From Epichloe hybrida (Eukaryota; Ascomycota; Sordariomycetes; Hypocreales; Clavicipitaceae), in contig JAFEKR010000002.1 of assembly GCA_019022495.1 (NCBI GenBank), forward strand, positions 310,001 to 374,000: a DNA stretch of 64,000 nucleotides. The letters run 5' to 3'. The notes under the pieces are model-generated. The model made no database searches. It was not told where the DNA came from and saw nothing but the letters and a program-made list of their open reading frames with translations. The first letter of the stretch is position 1. Each line of letters opens with the position of its first letter. The translations under genes and the position numbers were made by a program. Below are positions 33,174 to 44,204 of this stretch, piece by piece.

Positions 33174-34742
33174 ATGGACGACTTTGCGGCCGACTTGATC
33201 GCCTCAGCGGAGGAGGTCATCACCAACGAAGGCAGCCCGCGACCGAGGCAGAGCCCCAAGAGCAATGACGAACCAGCGCAGAAGAAGGGGTGGAGACGAC
33301 TGTCGGCGTTGCGCGAAAAGGCGTCGATTCAAGACAGATTAGTAGATAAGTACGGCCGACCCGACTCGACTGCCCCCCTCGCTCGCATCCAGTGATGGAA
33401 TGAGGCGAACGATTGAACGAAGACGCGCCGACGATGGACTTTTTTTTTTTTTTTTTGCCATGAACTAACTGCTCGCAGGCTTCTCCAAAAAGTCATACCG
33501 ATCGATGGCGCAGAGCAAGCTGCCAGCGATGACGTGCCGAATCCATTCGATCGACCAAACTTCAACCTGACCATCATGTCGCATAACTTCCGACGGTTCA
33601 ACTCTCGCATCGGGGTCGTGTTCCGGTTCCAAGACAGAGTCGAGGCTCTCCTGTCCTGGCAGACCACATCACATACCGTCTCCTACCTCGCCGTCCTGAC
33701 ATTCGTCTGCCTCGACCCATACCTGCTCTCGGCCCTGCCCATCGCCGTTCTGGTGTTCGGCATCCTCGTCCCCGGATTCGTGGCCCGACACCCGGCACCG
33801 CCCAGGGGGACGCTGTCCAGCGAGCAGAGCATCGGGTACTCGCCGAGCGGACCGCCGCTCGCCCCGGCCGCGACTCCCAAGCCCGCAAAGGAGCTGAGCA
33901 TGGACTTTATCCGCAACGCGCGCGACCTGCAGAACCAGATGGGCGACTTCAGCAACGGGTACGACAGGGTCGTGGAGCTGCTGGTCCCCATTGCCAACTT
34001 CAGCGACGAGGCCCTGTCCTCGACCGTCTTCCTGCTCGCCTTCCTGGGCGGCATCGTCATGATGCTCGCCGCGCATATGCTCCCCTGGCGCATCATCTTC
34101 CTCCTCGCGACCTGGGCGCCCGTCATACTCTGCCACCCCGCCGTCAACAGGATCCTGCACGAAGCGCGCGCGAAGCAGCAGGGGGGCAGCGCGCAGCAAC
34201 AATCCACGGCAAAAGCCTGGCTCGAGAAGTGGATCGCCGAGGATGTCATCCTCGATTCCGCCCCCGAAACAAGAGAGGTCGAGATTTTCGAGCTCCAGCG
34301 CAAAACGCCCGCCGGGGAGGAGTGGGAATCCTGGGTCTTCTCCCCGAACCCCTACGACCCCCTGTCCCAGGCGCGCATAACGGGGGAGCGGCCCAAGGGA
34401 ACGCGGTTCTTCGAGGACGTCCTGCCGCCCCCTGCGTGGGAATGGAGCGAGAAGAAATGGGCTCTCGACCTCTGGAGCCGCGAATGGGTAGAGGAGCGCA
34501 TCATCACGGGTGTCGAGGTGGAGACGGAGGGCGAGCGGTGGGTATACGACATCTGGAGCGACAAGGAGGACAGGACAGGTGTGATTGACACCCCCGAGCC
34601 CGTCAAGGAAGAGGACCTGCTCCAGAGGCTCACGAGCTGGGAGGAAGGGGAAGACGGGACGGGCAGGAAGGGTGATTGGAGGAGGAGGAGATGGGTGCGG
34701 CTGGTCAAGAGGAGGGCTGCTCCGGCGGCGGCTTCCGAGTAG
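33174..34742 (+). CDS. peroxisomal membrane protein, Pex24p/dysferlin-domain (Pex30-like) family
   Basis: Two exons, 33174-33349 and 33479-34742, separated by a 129-nt intron (GTACGG, branch CTAACT, GCAG), encode 479 residues. The N-terminal part carries DFAADLIASAEEVITNE and ALREKASIQDRLVDK, then after the junction PNPFDRPNFNLTIMSHNFRRFN, the conserved opening of the Pex24p family. Two hydrophobic hairpins follow (VSYLAVLTFVCLDPYLLSALPIAVLVF and TVFLLAFLGGIVMMLAAHMLPWRIIFLLATWAPVIL), resembling reticulon-type membrane insertion. The C-terminal third has DysF-type Trp-rich motifs (WESWVFSPNPYDP, WEWSEKKWALDLWSREWV, ERWVYDIWSD). The family (yeast Pex28-Pex32) regulates peroxisome number and size and ER-peroxisome contacts. 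Which paralogue this is cannot be decided by eye. It converges on GGPP synthase with a 167-bp gap. Confidence 0.86.
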
Positions 34743-34909
34743 CGGAGGTACATGTGAAATGGAACAGAACAAGCAAAGCAATTCAAATCAAGCACACGTG
34801 GTATCATATTGTCGCTGGGCCTGAAAAAGATTTCCTTGTAAAAGGGAAAAAAGAAAAGAAAGGAAAAAAAAAAAAAAAAAAAAAAAAGGAAAGAGAAAAA
34901 GATGCTCTT
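34743..34909. other. short 3'-3' gap with A-rich tract
   Basis: Only 167 bp separate the stops of two convergent genes. The gap contains an A-rich tract (A about 23 at 34866-34888, flanked by AAGAAAGGAAA). Poly(A) signals of both genes must lie here or within each other's 3' ends. Confidence 0.6.
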
Positions 34910-36328
34910 TTATTTTGAAACAACCATTCTGTCCAAAATCTTCTGTATGCCATCTGCTTTCCCAGTGGCCCCGTCCATCTCGTGCGCCATCTTCCTCGCC
35001 CTCGCTATCAGGATTGTGATGACGGACCTTGTGTATTCGAAGCTGCCCATGCTCTCCATGTACGCCACGGCGTAGCGCTTCACCTGGACGTCCGACGTCT
35101 TTTGCTTGAGGATGTTGATGAGCTGCATGTTGCCCGGGTCGGCGCGGATGCTGTGAATGATGGGGAAGGAGAATTTGCCCTCGGTCAGGTCCTCGCAGAG
35201 GCCCTTGTTGTCGCTGTACTCCCGGGACGACAGGTTCAAGTAGTCGTCGCGGATCTGGAAGATGAGACCGATGAGGTTGACGAGGGGCACGCAGTCGACG
35301 GCGGCCGCGGACTCGGCCTGCATGAGCTTGATGCCGAGGCGGAAGAGGCCGCCCGTCTTGTTGCCCACCATTTCGAGGTAGTCGTCCTCGGTGGGACAGG
35401 TGAGCGTGTCGCGCCAGAAGAGGTCCATGCCCTGGCCGCGGTGGAGGTTGACGAGCTCGTCGGCGAAGATGCCGATGAGGGGGGGGTTGCCGAGTTTCTG
35501 AACCTCTTGCAGGGCGACAAAGTAGATGTAGTTGGCCGAGTTGATGGTTTGCGGCACGCCAAAGATGTTGTGGGCGACGGGGAAGCCTCGCCGCAGCTCG
35601 GATGAGTCTTGGACATCGTCCACCAGCAGCGACGACTCGTGAAGCATGCCCACGGCTCGGGTGATGATTTCCAAACGGTCGGGGGGAACCTGGAGGAATG
35701 CGTTGAAGGAGGAGATGAGCTGGGAGCGAAAGTCCTTGCCCGGATGGCCGGCCACGTAGTCAAAGGGTGCGCGGACGACCTTTTCCTTGTCGTCGGTCCA
35801 TGAGCGCTGAGGCGTGTAATTCAAATCCTCATGTTCATATCTCCTGGGGTCGGGGGGCGGCGGCGGCGGGCGTTGCTGCTGCTGCTGCTGCTGATGCATG
35901 ATTGCACTGACGATGGGAGTCGTGGGATTCCTCATGGACGTGCGCATGGTCTGTTCTTGGAAGCTGGCGGTTGGTGACGCCGCGCCAAAGAGGCTGCCGC
36001 CTTCTTGGACGGGGCTGAGAATATTCGGGAGCGGGGCCGGCTGCGTGAAGCTTTGATAGCCTTGATAGCCTTGATAGCCTTGATGGCTTTGATGGCTTTG
36101 ATGGCTCTGGTTCTGGTAGTAGTTGTTGTTGCTGTTGCTGTTGCTGTTGTTGGGGTTTGATGCGCCAGCGCCAGCACCGCCGCTGTTTCTGCGCGGGCCC
36201 GTGCTGGATCGTCGAGGAGGAATGGGATTGGGAGATGTGAAGGGGGGGCTGGAGATATTATTTGTAGACAACGACGACGACGCCATCTTGTGAGACGTCA
36301 GCGCCGGGAACTGTTCCGAGGACGGCAT
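34910..36328 (-). CDS. ggs1: geranylgeranyl diphosphate synthase (trans-prenyltransferase)
   Basis: A single 472-codon frame. The first ~190 residues are low complexity (Asn/Gln/Ser/Pro runs, GYQ and SHQ repeats). The catalytic domain begins around [23 protein letters not shown] and has the first Asp-rich motif [12 protein letters not shown], with small residues (Ser) at positions -4 and -5 before it as expected for a C20-forming enzyme, and the second Asp-rich motif DDYLN after [18 protein letters not shown] and KRYAVAYM also match the family. It condenses FPP with IPP to make GGPP for protein prenylation and other isoprenoids. A second ATG (MASSSLS) lies 14 codons downstream. No cytochrome P450 or terpene cyclase neighbours are seen, so a housekeeping role is likelier than a diterpene cluster. 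Confidence 0.94.
   Translation of the reverse strand: MPSSEQFPALTSHKMASSSLSTNNISSPPFTSPNPIPPRRSSTGPRRNSGGAGAGASNPNNSNSNSNNNYYQNQSHQSHQSHQGYQGYQGYQSFTQPAPLPNILSPVQEGGSLFGAASPTASFQEQTMRTSMRNPTTPIVSAIMHQQQQQQQRPPPPPPDPRRYEHEDLNYTPQRSWTDDKEKVVRAPFDYVAGHPGKDFRSQLISSFNAFLQVPPDRLEIITRAVGMLHESSLLVDDVQDSSELRRGFPVAHNIFGVPQTINSANYIYFVALQEVQKLGNPPLIGIFADELVNLHRGQGMDLFWRDTLTCPTEDDYLEMVGNKTGGLFRLGIKLMQAESAAAVDCVPLVNLIGLIFQIRDDYLNLSSREYSDNKGLCEDLTEGKFSFPIIHSIRADPGNMQLINILKQKTSDVQVKRYAVAYMESMGSFEYTRSVITILIARARKMAHEMDGATGKADGIQKILDRMVVSK
36049..36114 (-). repeat. 9-bp tandem repeat in GGPP synthase N-terminus
   Basis: Six or seven degenerate 9-bp copies (plus strand TTGATAGCC and TTGATGGCT types) encode [18 protein letters not shown] in the disordered N-terminal region. 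In-frame copy-number change would alter the protein by three residues at a time. Confidence 0.85.
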
Positions 36329-37447
36329 CTTTGCAGTGGGCCTGGAAGTTTTTTTTTTCTTTTCTTTGTTTCCCCGTGGGGCGAGTGGATGATGTGTGGC
36401 GGGCGCGGGGAGGAGCAGATGTGTGGAGGAGTCTGTCTCTTGGGAGTCTTGGAGCTCGAGATGTGTGTTTCGGATGGGCCAAGACGGTGCCTGGAGCTGT
36501 CGATAAGCATATTGACAGACATGTCAATATTCATCCACGGTCCGCATGAAGCAGAGAGATGAAGCCGCAAGCTGAACACGCAGTCTGAACGCGCAGTCTG
36601 AACACGCAAGCCGATCACACGCCCCGCGCGTGCGGTTGGGAGAGAGGAGAGAGGAGAGAGGAGAGAGGAGAGAGGAGAGAGGAGAGAGGGAGGAAGCCCG
36701 GAGTATGTACATACGGGAATAACTCTTGTAATTATTGGCTAGATTGCCGAGGAGCCAGCTAATACGGTTTGCTGGTTGCTCAGTCACATAATAATACATT
36801 AGAAGCCTGCTGGGCTCCAGACCCAATCGGCTGCTTCTCGAGCTCACCTTTGCGCCAGAGGGACTCCTTGCGAAGGACGGACACGAGCTTTGCTTGATCC
36901 TGCAGAATTCCGTCGTCAATGCGGCAATGACATGCATTTGCTGCTTTTAATTGCCCGTCTTACAACCCACTGTACTCCGTAGCCGCAGAGACTGTTGGAT
37001 AGGGATGCGGTTGGGCTGGACCGCGTTGCCGTGGAAACAAACCACCGTGCGTGAATCGAGCCCACACCACAAGTCCACAACCCACCAACAACCCACGGGC
37101 CACCACAACCCCGAAACCGTGTTTGCGACGAGGCACACCTTCTCCACATCGTTTTTCTTCATCCATATGACAAAGTGCATCCATCCCTTGACGCCTTTTT
37201 TCTTTTCTTTCCCTTTTTTTTTTTTTTTTTGCGCCGCATCGTCAGCCTTCCTCCCAGATGCATTCTCATTTCGATCATCTGTATTGACGTCTGGCGCCTT
37301 GCGCTCCCACCTTTGCGGGCTCAGTCCGCGACTCCGCGTTGTCCTCCTTCTCGAACCCCCCGTCCGTCTTGACCAAACTCCTCACCCTCCGTTCCGCCCG
37401 CCGTCGATACTCCTCCCCAGAAAATCATACGTTATATTCGAAACATC
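36329..37447. other. divergent intergenic region, GGPP synthase / cdc14
   Basis: About 1.1 kb between divergent genes. It contains a 7-bp AGAGAGG tandem array around 36640-36690, one TACTCCGTA copy at 36973-36981, and a T-rich tract at about 37198-37230. Immediately before the cdc14 ATG the sequence is C/T-rich, as in fungal leaders. Confidence 0.6.
36640..36690. repeat. AGAGAGG tandem array
   Basis: Roughly seven copies of a 7-bp purine-only unit AGAGAGG, in the promoter gap of GGPP synthase. Confidence 0.9.
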
Positions 37448-38394
37448 ATGGAAGCTCTCTTGTCCCTCGCCTTCGACAACCTCTCTTCCTACGATGGACC
37501 CAAAGTTCGCAAGGGCTTGCGGCAGGTAGAGGGCCTGCTGGCTCAGATCTGCCTGTCAGATGGTAGGCCAGCTCAACGCCAGGGAAAACCCGTCGTGGAT
37601 GGTGATGGAGATACTTCGATGAGCCCGCCAAGGAAGGGTCTTGGTGAGCTTTCGCAGGACCCAGCGTTTAGGGAGTTCTTCAAATTGCAGGAGGGATTCG
37701 AATGGAATGTTGCGCTGCGTCTGATCGGAACGCTCGACCGACTCATGGCAAAAGGCAGTGACGGTCAAAACGATCTGGTGATATTGAGTGCCCTGGACCT
37801 GATTCAGGGTGTTTTCCTATTGCATCCGCCAAGCAAGACGTTGTTCTCTAGGGAGCAGAACATGAATGTAAGGCACTGGAGTGTGATGCATCAAGCCAGC
37901 ACATGAACCTTGGATATCTGACGAGTACATGGCAGCTTCTTCTAGATTTACTCGAGCCATTCAACTGCCCGGCCATCCAGTCGGCCACCCTCTTGACTCT
38001 TGTCGTTGCTCTCATCGATACACCAAGCAACACACGTACGTTCGAAAGTCTGGATGGCCTTCTCACAGTGACTTCTCTGTTCAAGTCACGAAGCACGTCA
38101 CGCGAGGTTAAGCTGAAGCTCATCGAGTTTCTTTACTGCTATTTGATGCCGGAAACCCCGTCGATACCACGAGCTGATCAACGAGACTCTGTGCCCGCAA
38201 TGTTGCAGCGGAGTCCTAGTAAACTTGCTGGAGCCTTCGCAGCCGAGGGTCGTCACAAGCGTACAAACAGCTCTGGTGTGCCAACACTGACAACCCAGGA
38301 GAAGCAGGAACTTCTCAGTCGCCACTTGAGCAACGTCGAGGACCTTGTCAAGGACCTCAAGAACTGCGCTCCATTTGGCGGCGTCTTGTGCTGA
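37448..38394 (+). CDS. cdc14: SIN component Cdc14 (Sid1-associated protein, not the phosphatase)
   Basis: Two exons, 37448-37867 and 37936-38394, joined over a 68-nt intron (GTAAGG, branch CTGAC, GCAG), encode 292 residues. The junction restores FSREQNMN-LLLDLLEPFNCPAIQ, and the domain continues with ATLLTLVVALIDTPSNTRTF and SLFKSRSTSREVKLKLIEFL, matching the fission yeast cdc14/Pfam CDC14 family of helical proteins. The family member binds the Sid1 kinase in the septation initiation network and helps trigger septum formation. The C-terminal LSNVEDLVKDLKNCAPFG is also typical. The name is shared with, but unrelated to, Cdc14 phosphatase; no HCxAGxxR motif is present. Confidence 0.93.
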
Positions 38395-38796
38395 CGTCGA
38401 GATGATTTCTCTCTACGATGGGGAACTCTGGGAGGCAGCATTCAAAGGCGGTACCTTTGACCACCCCGCCCAAATTTTTATTTTTTTCTTTCTAGTTCTT
38501 TGGTATCTTCATTTCTGTCTCCTTTGTTTTCTCTCGACGGTATCAGATTGGAATGAATCTTTTTTCCTTCTCCCCGGCGTGGGATGGAGTATGCGAGGAG
38601 TTGAAAACTGCGAAAAAAGCACTCAATTCGGATACACGGCAAGCAAGATGTACACTCTTTACGGTTATTATGAAGATTTGAGGATATCGTGTACGACTAG
38701 GTCAGGCGTTCCATGCACTAGATGACATGGATGTTTTGTTTTATAATAATGATGTATTTCTTTGGACAATTTTTGCATCTGCCCCCCCCCCCGTCT
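38395..38796. other. 3'-3' intergenic gap
   Basis: About 400 bp between convergent cdc14 and the Cys-rich membrane protein gene. T-rich tracts near 38475-38500 and 38530-38570 may be part of the cdc14 3' UTR. No gene seen. Confidence 0.6.
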
Positions 38797-39893
38797 TTAG
38801 AGCTTTTCTTTGTGGCCATTTGAAAAGTCATCCGAGGTTGCAGGAAAAGGCGGAGGTGCAGCAGGGGGAGTCAGAGGTGATGGCAGTTGCTCTGCTGAGA
38901 GGATGTCGTAACCCGCGAGCTCGCAGACGCCATCTGGAGATGCCGGACATTCCGGCGGCATCGATACAAATGGCGGATAATAGTTCCTCTCCTGCAGTAT
39001 TACCGAGGACGTTGCTTGCACAGACACAGAGGCCATTTCCACCGGAACGGTATTATGATGCCGCGGACTCTGGGGCATTCCATGATCCGCCTCAGCGGCA
39101 AGCATCCGCTTGTTCTGAGCTCTCGCCGGCACAGCCGACCCCGTCAACTCGACTCGGCCGTGAATGTCGCATTTCCTGTTGCGTTGCCGACGCCGCCTCT
39201 GCAGACGGAACCACAGCGCGCCCAGTATCAGCGACACGGCGACGGCGGCGACTCCGATGCCGGCCTTTGCGCCGACGGACAGCTTCTCGGATTCCGGATG
39301 CCCACCTCCTCCTCCTAATCCCTCGGTCCCCGCGCAAGACTCCGACTCGGCGCCTGGAGCGGAGCACGTCGATGCCGGCTTGGATGATGTGCTCGCGGCT
39401 GTCTTGGTCTCGGTCTCGGTCTCGGCCTCCTTGATCTGGAGACAGTTGCCGCCGGCTTGGCACCGGGACCCGAACGGGCAGCACTTGCCTCCCAGGTCTG
39501 GCGGACACAGGAAGTGGCTCGTCTGGGGACACTTTCTGCCGCAGCAACCCTGCTGCATGGCCGTGGTGGCCGTGCTCCCGAGCGGCAGGGAGGTGGTGAC
39601 GGTGACGGTGACGGCGCAGTAGTATGCTCTGCTGCTGCAGGGGGAGTCGGCGACGCAGTTGGAGCCGATGGGGCAGCAGCGTGCCTCGCCGCGGCCGTTG
39701 ATGTAGCAGTAGCTTTGGTTATCGCAGCATGAGTCGGGGCGTAGGACGTCGAGACCTGCGAGCGAGTGAGTGAGTGTTGCGCCAGAGGAGGGGAGGATGA
39801 TTGAACGGCGCTAAACGTACAGTTGTGGTGGGCTTCGCCGCAGTCGTATCCTAGATATCCTGTTGGTCGCGGTGCTGCGGCGGTGCGCGACAT
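38797..39893 (-). CDS. Cys-rich single-pass membrane protein, function unknown
   Basis: Two exons on the minus strand, 39893-39821 and 39755-38797, across a 65-nt intron (GTACGT...CGCAG), give 343 residues. The outer part holds about 20 cysteines in repeating CC/C patterns: GYDCGEAHHNC, DSCCDNQSYC, EARCCPIGSNC, DSPCS, YYC, then QGCCGRKCP, HFLCPPDLGGKCCPFGSRC and GGNCLQ. Two halves have a similar CC-P-x-G-x-x-C core, suggesting an internal duplication. A Glu/Thr-rich stalk leads to a transmembrane helix (AGIGVAAVAVSLILGALWF), followed by RLQRRRRQR and a ~120-residue Pro-rich tail. No clear N-terminal signal peptide is seen, so the true start could lie upstream or in another exon. The CCP-rich spacing is reminiscent of fungal cell-surface proteins, but I do not recognise a named family. 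Confidence 0.75.
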
Positions 39894-40346
39894 GGTAAGG
39901 GCGGGTTGTTGTCTGTTTTCTCCATCGACGTGGCACGGCCGCGTTGGATGAAGAGAGAGATTGGAGCAGGAGAAGTCATCATGTTCCGAGTTGCTATATT
40001 TGTTGTGCGTGTTACGCGTTGTTGTGCGTGTTGTCTGTGCGTTGAATTGCTATTGTCTACGAGATGAATGCGTGCAGGCAGGACGGGATGGGCCCGAGTG
40101 GCTGGGCTGGGAAGAAGGGTGTTGGGTTGATTTTGCGTAGATATTTCATGGAGACAAAGTTCATGACTCGGTACGTCTGATTGCGATCAATTAACAGTTT
40201 GCGCGCGTGATGATGAAAAAAAAAAAATGAAAAAAAAAAGACATGGGTATAGAAAGAATTACGACATAAAAAAAAAAATTTAAAAATTACACACAACATG
40301 TAAGAAAACAAGACACCCCCCCCCCCTTTTTTTTCCTCCCGCAAAA
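39894..40346. other. intergenic, A/T tracts
   Basis: About 450 bp between two minus-strand genes. A11-A12 tracts interrupted by single bases (40216-40240, 40267-40285) and a C-tract followed by T8 near 40317-40334 lie just downstream of the protease-like gene and probably belong to its 3' UTR. Confidence 0.6.
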
Positions 40347-41264
40347 TCAGATCCCGTCCGTGTCAGGAGGCCAGTTCCACCAGACGAGATGCCATATCCA
40401 GTCCTGCAGTCCCCTGTGCGTCTTTGTCCTGCCTTCCCACCTGTCCAGGGCGAGCGCCACGAACCTCAGGTGCGATCTCACGTCGGTGAAGGCGCGCGGG
40501 GCGCAGGCACGCGGGGGTTCGGCGGGCACCGAGGCGACGCCGACGACGGTGTCGTTCCACAGGACGGGGCCGCCCGTGTCGCCGGCAAAGGACGAGCCGG
40601 GCCTGCCGCGGGCGCACCCCGACGCGCAGAACTTGTCGCTCCGGACGGTGGGCCTCTCCCGGCGGCAGTGCCTGTGGCGCATGACGGGGAGGGTGATTTG
40701 GCGGAGGAGGAGGGGGGCCGACGCCGACGCCGACGCCGACGAAGCCCCGGGTCCGGTCCAGTTCCCGTTCCCGTTCCCGTTTCTCTCCTCCGTCCCGCCG
40801 ATCTCGCTGGTCGGGTCGGCGGCGGCGAAGCCAACCATGGTGACGTTGTCGCCCACCTGGACGCTGAGGGACGAGAGCCTGGCGAAGCGGGTGACGTTGT
40901 GGGCGCCGCGGAAGGTGACGATGGCGATGTCGTGCTCGTGCGTCACGCGGTGGTAGATGCTGGGGTAGGTGGCGTTGGCCCAGGGGAAGAAGGAGCGGCC
41001 GACGGCGACGCGGCCCCCGTCCCCGCCCCTGGCCGTGCCGATCGGGTGCACGCAGCTGGCGGCCGTGAGGACCACGTCCTTGCGGAGGAGAACCCCCGTG
41101 CACGTCGGCCGCGCGTCGTCGCCGTTGTTGTCGTAGAGGCCGACGACGTAGGCGTACTTGCTGGACGATGCGGGCTCGCCGCCCATGATGGCCGCGGCGG
41201 GTGGCAGTGGCATGGATGCCAGGAGGGCCAGGAGGGCCAGCAGGAGGGGGTTCCTGGTCATCAT
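40347..41264 (-). CDS. secreted S1 (trypsin-fold) protein lacking catalytic His and Ser
   Basis: A single 305-codon frame of high GC. The start MMTRNPLLLALLALLASMPLPP is a signal peptide. IMGG at residues 26-29 takes the place of the usual IVGG activation end. The block TCTGVLLRKDVVLTAASC has the chymotrypsin-fold strand but Ser70 where TAAHC would have the catalytic His. HEHDIAIV keeps the catalytic Asp (Asp112). The GDSGGP box reads AGDTGGPV, with Thr230 instead of the nucleophilic Ser. The Cys normally four residues before the nucleophile is Phe, and the S1-pocket position is Ser. Two of three catalytic residues are thus replaced, so this is probably a non-catalytic pseudoprotease; binding or decoy roles are possible but unproven. 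Threonine could in principle retain weak activity, but not without His. N-glycosylation sequons (NAT, NVT, NWT, NDT) are frequent. Confidence 0.85.
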   Translation of the reverse strand: MMTRNPLLLALLALLASMPLPPAAAIMGGEPASSSKYAYVVGLYDNNGDDARPTCTGVLLRKDVVLTAASCVHPIGTARGGDGGRVAVGRSFFPWANATYPSIYHRVTHEHDIAIVTFRGAHNVTRFARLSSLSVQVGDNVTMVGFAAADPTSEIGGTEERNGNGNGNWTGPGASSASASASAPLLLRQITLPVMRHRHCRRERPTVRSDKFCASGCARGRPGSSFAGDTGGPVLWNDTVVGVASVPAEPPRACAPRAFTDVRSHLRFVALALDRWEGRTKTHRGLQDWIWHLVWWNWPPDTDGI

Positions 41265-44204
41265 GACCTTTTTTCAATGTGCTCTGCCCGCGGGGAGAGG
41301 GACGAGGTGATGGAGGTGACTTTGTGGGGGGGACATGGAGATTTATCTTCTCAGGGAGCGCGCTCTAGACGCACCGAGTTATTTATAAAATGTTGAAAAA
41401 AAAAAAAAAAAAAAAAAGTTCAACTCAAAACCATGACGGGCAAGGTTGCGCGGCGCCACCACAGAAAAAGAGTTTTCCTAAAAAGGCAAAGGTGCTCTCG
41501 AAGCCAGCAGAGGAGTTCCCCCCCTCTCCCAGTCATCAGCGAGAAAGGAAAAAAAAAAGATGATTTGATCAGTTTTGTTCATCCAAGCATTCTTCCATGG
41601 AAAGTAGAATGTGTGGACTCATCAGAACGCTTTCAAGATGGAGTTGTTGGAGAGCTGCATCTCGTTGCTCGACAATGATACGCCTTCCGCTTGCTACATG
41701 ATCGGTGGGCTCCAGGAGAAAATGGCCAAAAAATTTAACCATTGTTAGTGCTACCTAGAGTGGAATTCATCAGCCAGCGAACCGCGGCCCCCCCCCAGGG
41801 GAAGAAAAAAAGCCCTCGTGCTGCTTATTTTGAGTTGCTTCATGGGGCAAAAGGGCAATGTCGAGAGTTCATCGGGACGTAGCTTGTCAAGCGGTCAAGC
41901 TTACTGACTGTGGGCTCTACATGAAGCTAGTTATGATTTGCGAGGAACGAGCCAACACCTACCTCAGTCTCTTCATCCAAGATTCTATAGATTGAGGCTG
42001 TATTCTTCCACTACGGTAACCTGCAATCCATAATGTCCCAAGTTGGTTGGTTATCTTCACATAGCCTCCCACCCTTGCCCTGTAGGTAAGGAGAACCTTT
42101 TCTTTCGAGAAGATTATTAGCCTTATGCGAATAAGCAATCCTTCACTCCACTCCCGATGCGGTTGATCACAGCCTGTTCCTTGTCATCTGTAGTAGTGGC
42201 CCTTTTGGTCAGAAGAAGCCAGCTCTACAGCCTGCAGACCACGAGGCGACCTTTGAGGTAACGACTGTTGATGTCGTGCCTATTCTAACACAATGTTCTC
42301 CACGAAAGGTACAATGCGCTGCCTCGCATCCACTCCGATATAAGTGTCAGTCAAGCTCTCATATCAAAAGGCTCGAGGCCATCGTCGCTGGGTACAACCT
42401 GCGTGACAAGCTCGGTTTTCACCTGCTTCCCAAGCACGAGGATATTCCAAATGGAAAAAAAAAAAAAAATCAATCTCGAGATGAAAGCTGAAGACCGTTG
42501 CCGGTAAATGGATCAGACCCGCCGCCTGTCCTTGTGAGCGATATGGTCAACAACGACTGCGTCAAGGACGTTTCAAGTCCGGAACAATTGTACTGCCCAA
42601 GTCCATGGTAAATGCTGTGGAGCTCATCGCTATTAGTTGGCCTGATATCAGCCTGCCTTACGACCCTGATGCGGAACCTGCTCCTGGTACCCATTGGGCT
42701 TCAGTGAAGGCGGGGACAAAGGAAAATCACAGGGTATTTGTAGATCCAGGTTAAGAACGAAGAACATGTTGGCCCTCCAGGGAGTCATCAAAATCTGAAA
42801 TATTTCCAAGGTGAAGCCGGTGGTGGGAGACAGATGTCGCATGGGATTACATTTACCATGATCATTCATACTGCTGTTATCTTTTCTCAACAGACTTTTT
42901 ACTACCTAGCTAGCTTTTGCCTTACTCACAGCACTATCTTCAAAGAGTGAGAGTATTCTCAGACCAATACACGTGCTCTGTATAACATGTCTTGTCCGTA
43001 CATTCAATGTGTGTATGTATGGAAACATATATGTCTACAGATAGGTATGTTGTTAAATATGTAAATTGTTTGGTGAAGACATCAAGTTCACAAGATTCTG
43101 TACAGGTTTGAACAACCAAGTGGATGCGTACCGCCACAACTAAAATTTCTGTTGACTCATATGATGGCTGTACCTTCAGGATGAACGAGATTTGCCAAGT
43201 AAAAAAAAAAATTCTTTCTTTGTTTGGGTTGGTGTGTGTGTGTGTGTTTGTGGGAGTCTAAAGCAGACATAACGTCTCGAGATACACAATTGCTTTGTCC
43301 TTTTCTTCAAAGCCATGCGCCCGAAACGATCCAAAAAGCCTCGCAACTTGAATAGAACGCCTATCCTCTTCCGAGATGTCCATAATCTCCCTGTAGAAAG
43401 TGTCCCAAAAGCGTTCACGGAGACTAAGATGACTAGGATGGAGGTGCCAACTGGTCCGAGTCTGCCTGCCATCGTACTATATGGATTCCCCGGAGAGCAA
43501 CAAAGCAACAAACGTAGGGCTCTGGCCTTGATCTGAAATACCGCATTTTGCAGCAAGCACTGCTGCACTGCTGCACTGCTGCACAGCTGCACAGCCATCG
43601 CCCGAATCCACCTTGAAATGACGGCACACGTCTCGCTTGTTAAAGATGCTGGGCCCTAATTATTGGGGGGGGGGCGAATATGGGGCCCGCGCGGGCCGAC
43701 CTTTTGCCGGGCCGCATCACATCGCGATTGATATCATGCTTGTTCTACTCCGTAAAAGACGGGTGTAATAACAATTGTGTGCGTAATTAATAAGCGGCTG
43801 GTCCCATTCCGTTGATGCGAGTCTGCGCGTCTGTCTGGGTGAATTAATCCATCCGTCGCTCCCACAAATTGGGGTTACAGTATTAAATCTCGGCTCCAAC
43901 AAAGTTCGTCGTAATTATCCAGGGTGGAGCCTTTCGACTGAAAAAATACATAGCAATGCTACGGACTAATAAGTTTGTCAGAGCACGAGATTTACTGTGT
44001 GCCCGCCGATTTCGGCGGCTCCCCAGTTCTCACCCCCAAAATTTCGGTTCCGTCCCCCGACCAGCCCCCAAATGCAAAAGCTTGTTTTGAACCACCAATT
44101 TTCTTTCCCTCTCCCCCCTTCCTTCCCGCAACCCACCATCACCATCATCACCATCGTCTCTCACCCTCTTCCACCAGAACCAATCTTCTCTCCCTCAGAT
44201 CACA
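41265..44204. other. 2.9-kb gene-free stretch
   Basis: Between the protease-like gene and ILV5. No frame here has domain-like sequence or consistent splicing. An A19-type tract lies at about 41397-41417, a (GT)n run near 43230-43250, CTGCACTG repeats at 43557-43590, a perfect 14-nt GC palindrome at 43684-43697 and a TACTCCGTA copy at 43746-43754. The last ~220 bp are C/T-rich and include CACCATCACC repeats, the likely ILV5 leader. Confidence 0.55.

Noticed and set aside
33669..34781. 370-codon minus-strand frame over the Pex24-like gene
   Set aside because: Shadow of a well-supported coding exon; composition is Arg/Gly/Pro typical of antisense GC-rich DNA.
34910..36328. GGPP synthase as the core of a diterpene gene cluster
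   Set aside because: Neighbours are a peroxin and a septation protein; no cyclase, P450 or transporter of that type is nearby.
37448..38394. Cdc14 dual-specificity phosphatase
   Set aside because: No phosphatase signature HCxAGxxR; the sequence matches the unrelated SIN Cdc14 family.
40389..41396. 335-codon plus-strand frame opposite the S1-like gene, and two other long frames there
   Set aside because: The region is very GC-rich, so stops are rare in every frame. Only the minus frame has a signal peptide and a coherent protease-fold sequence.
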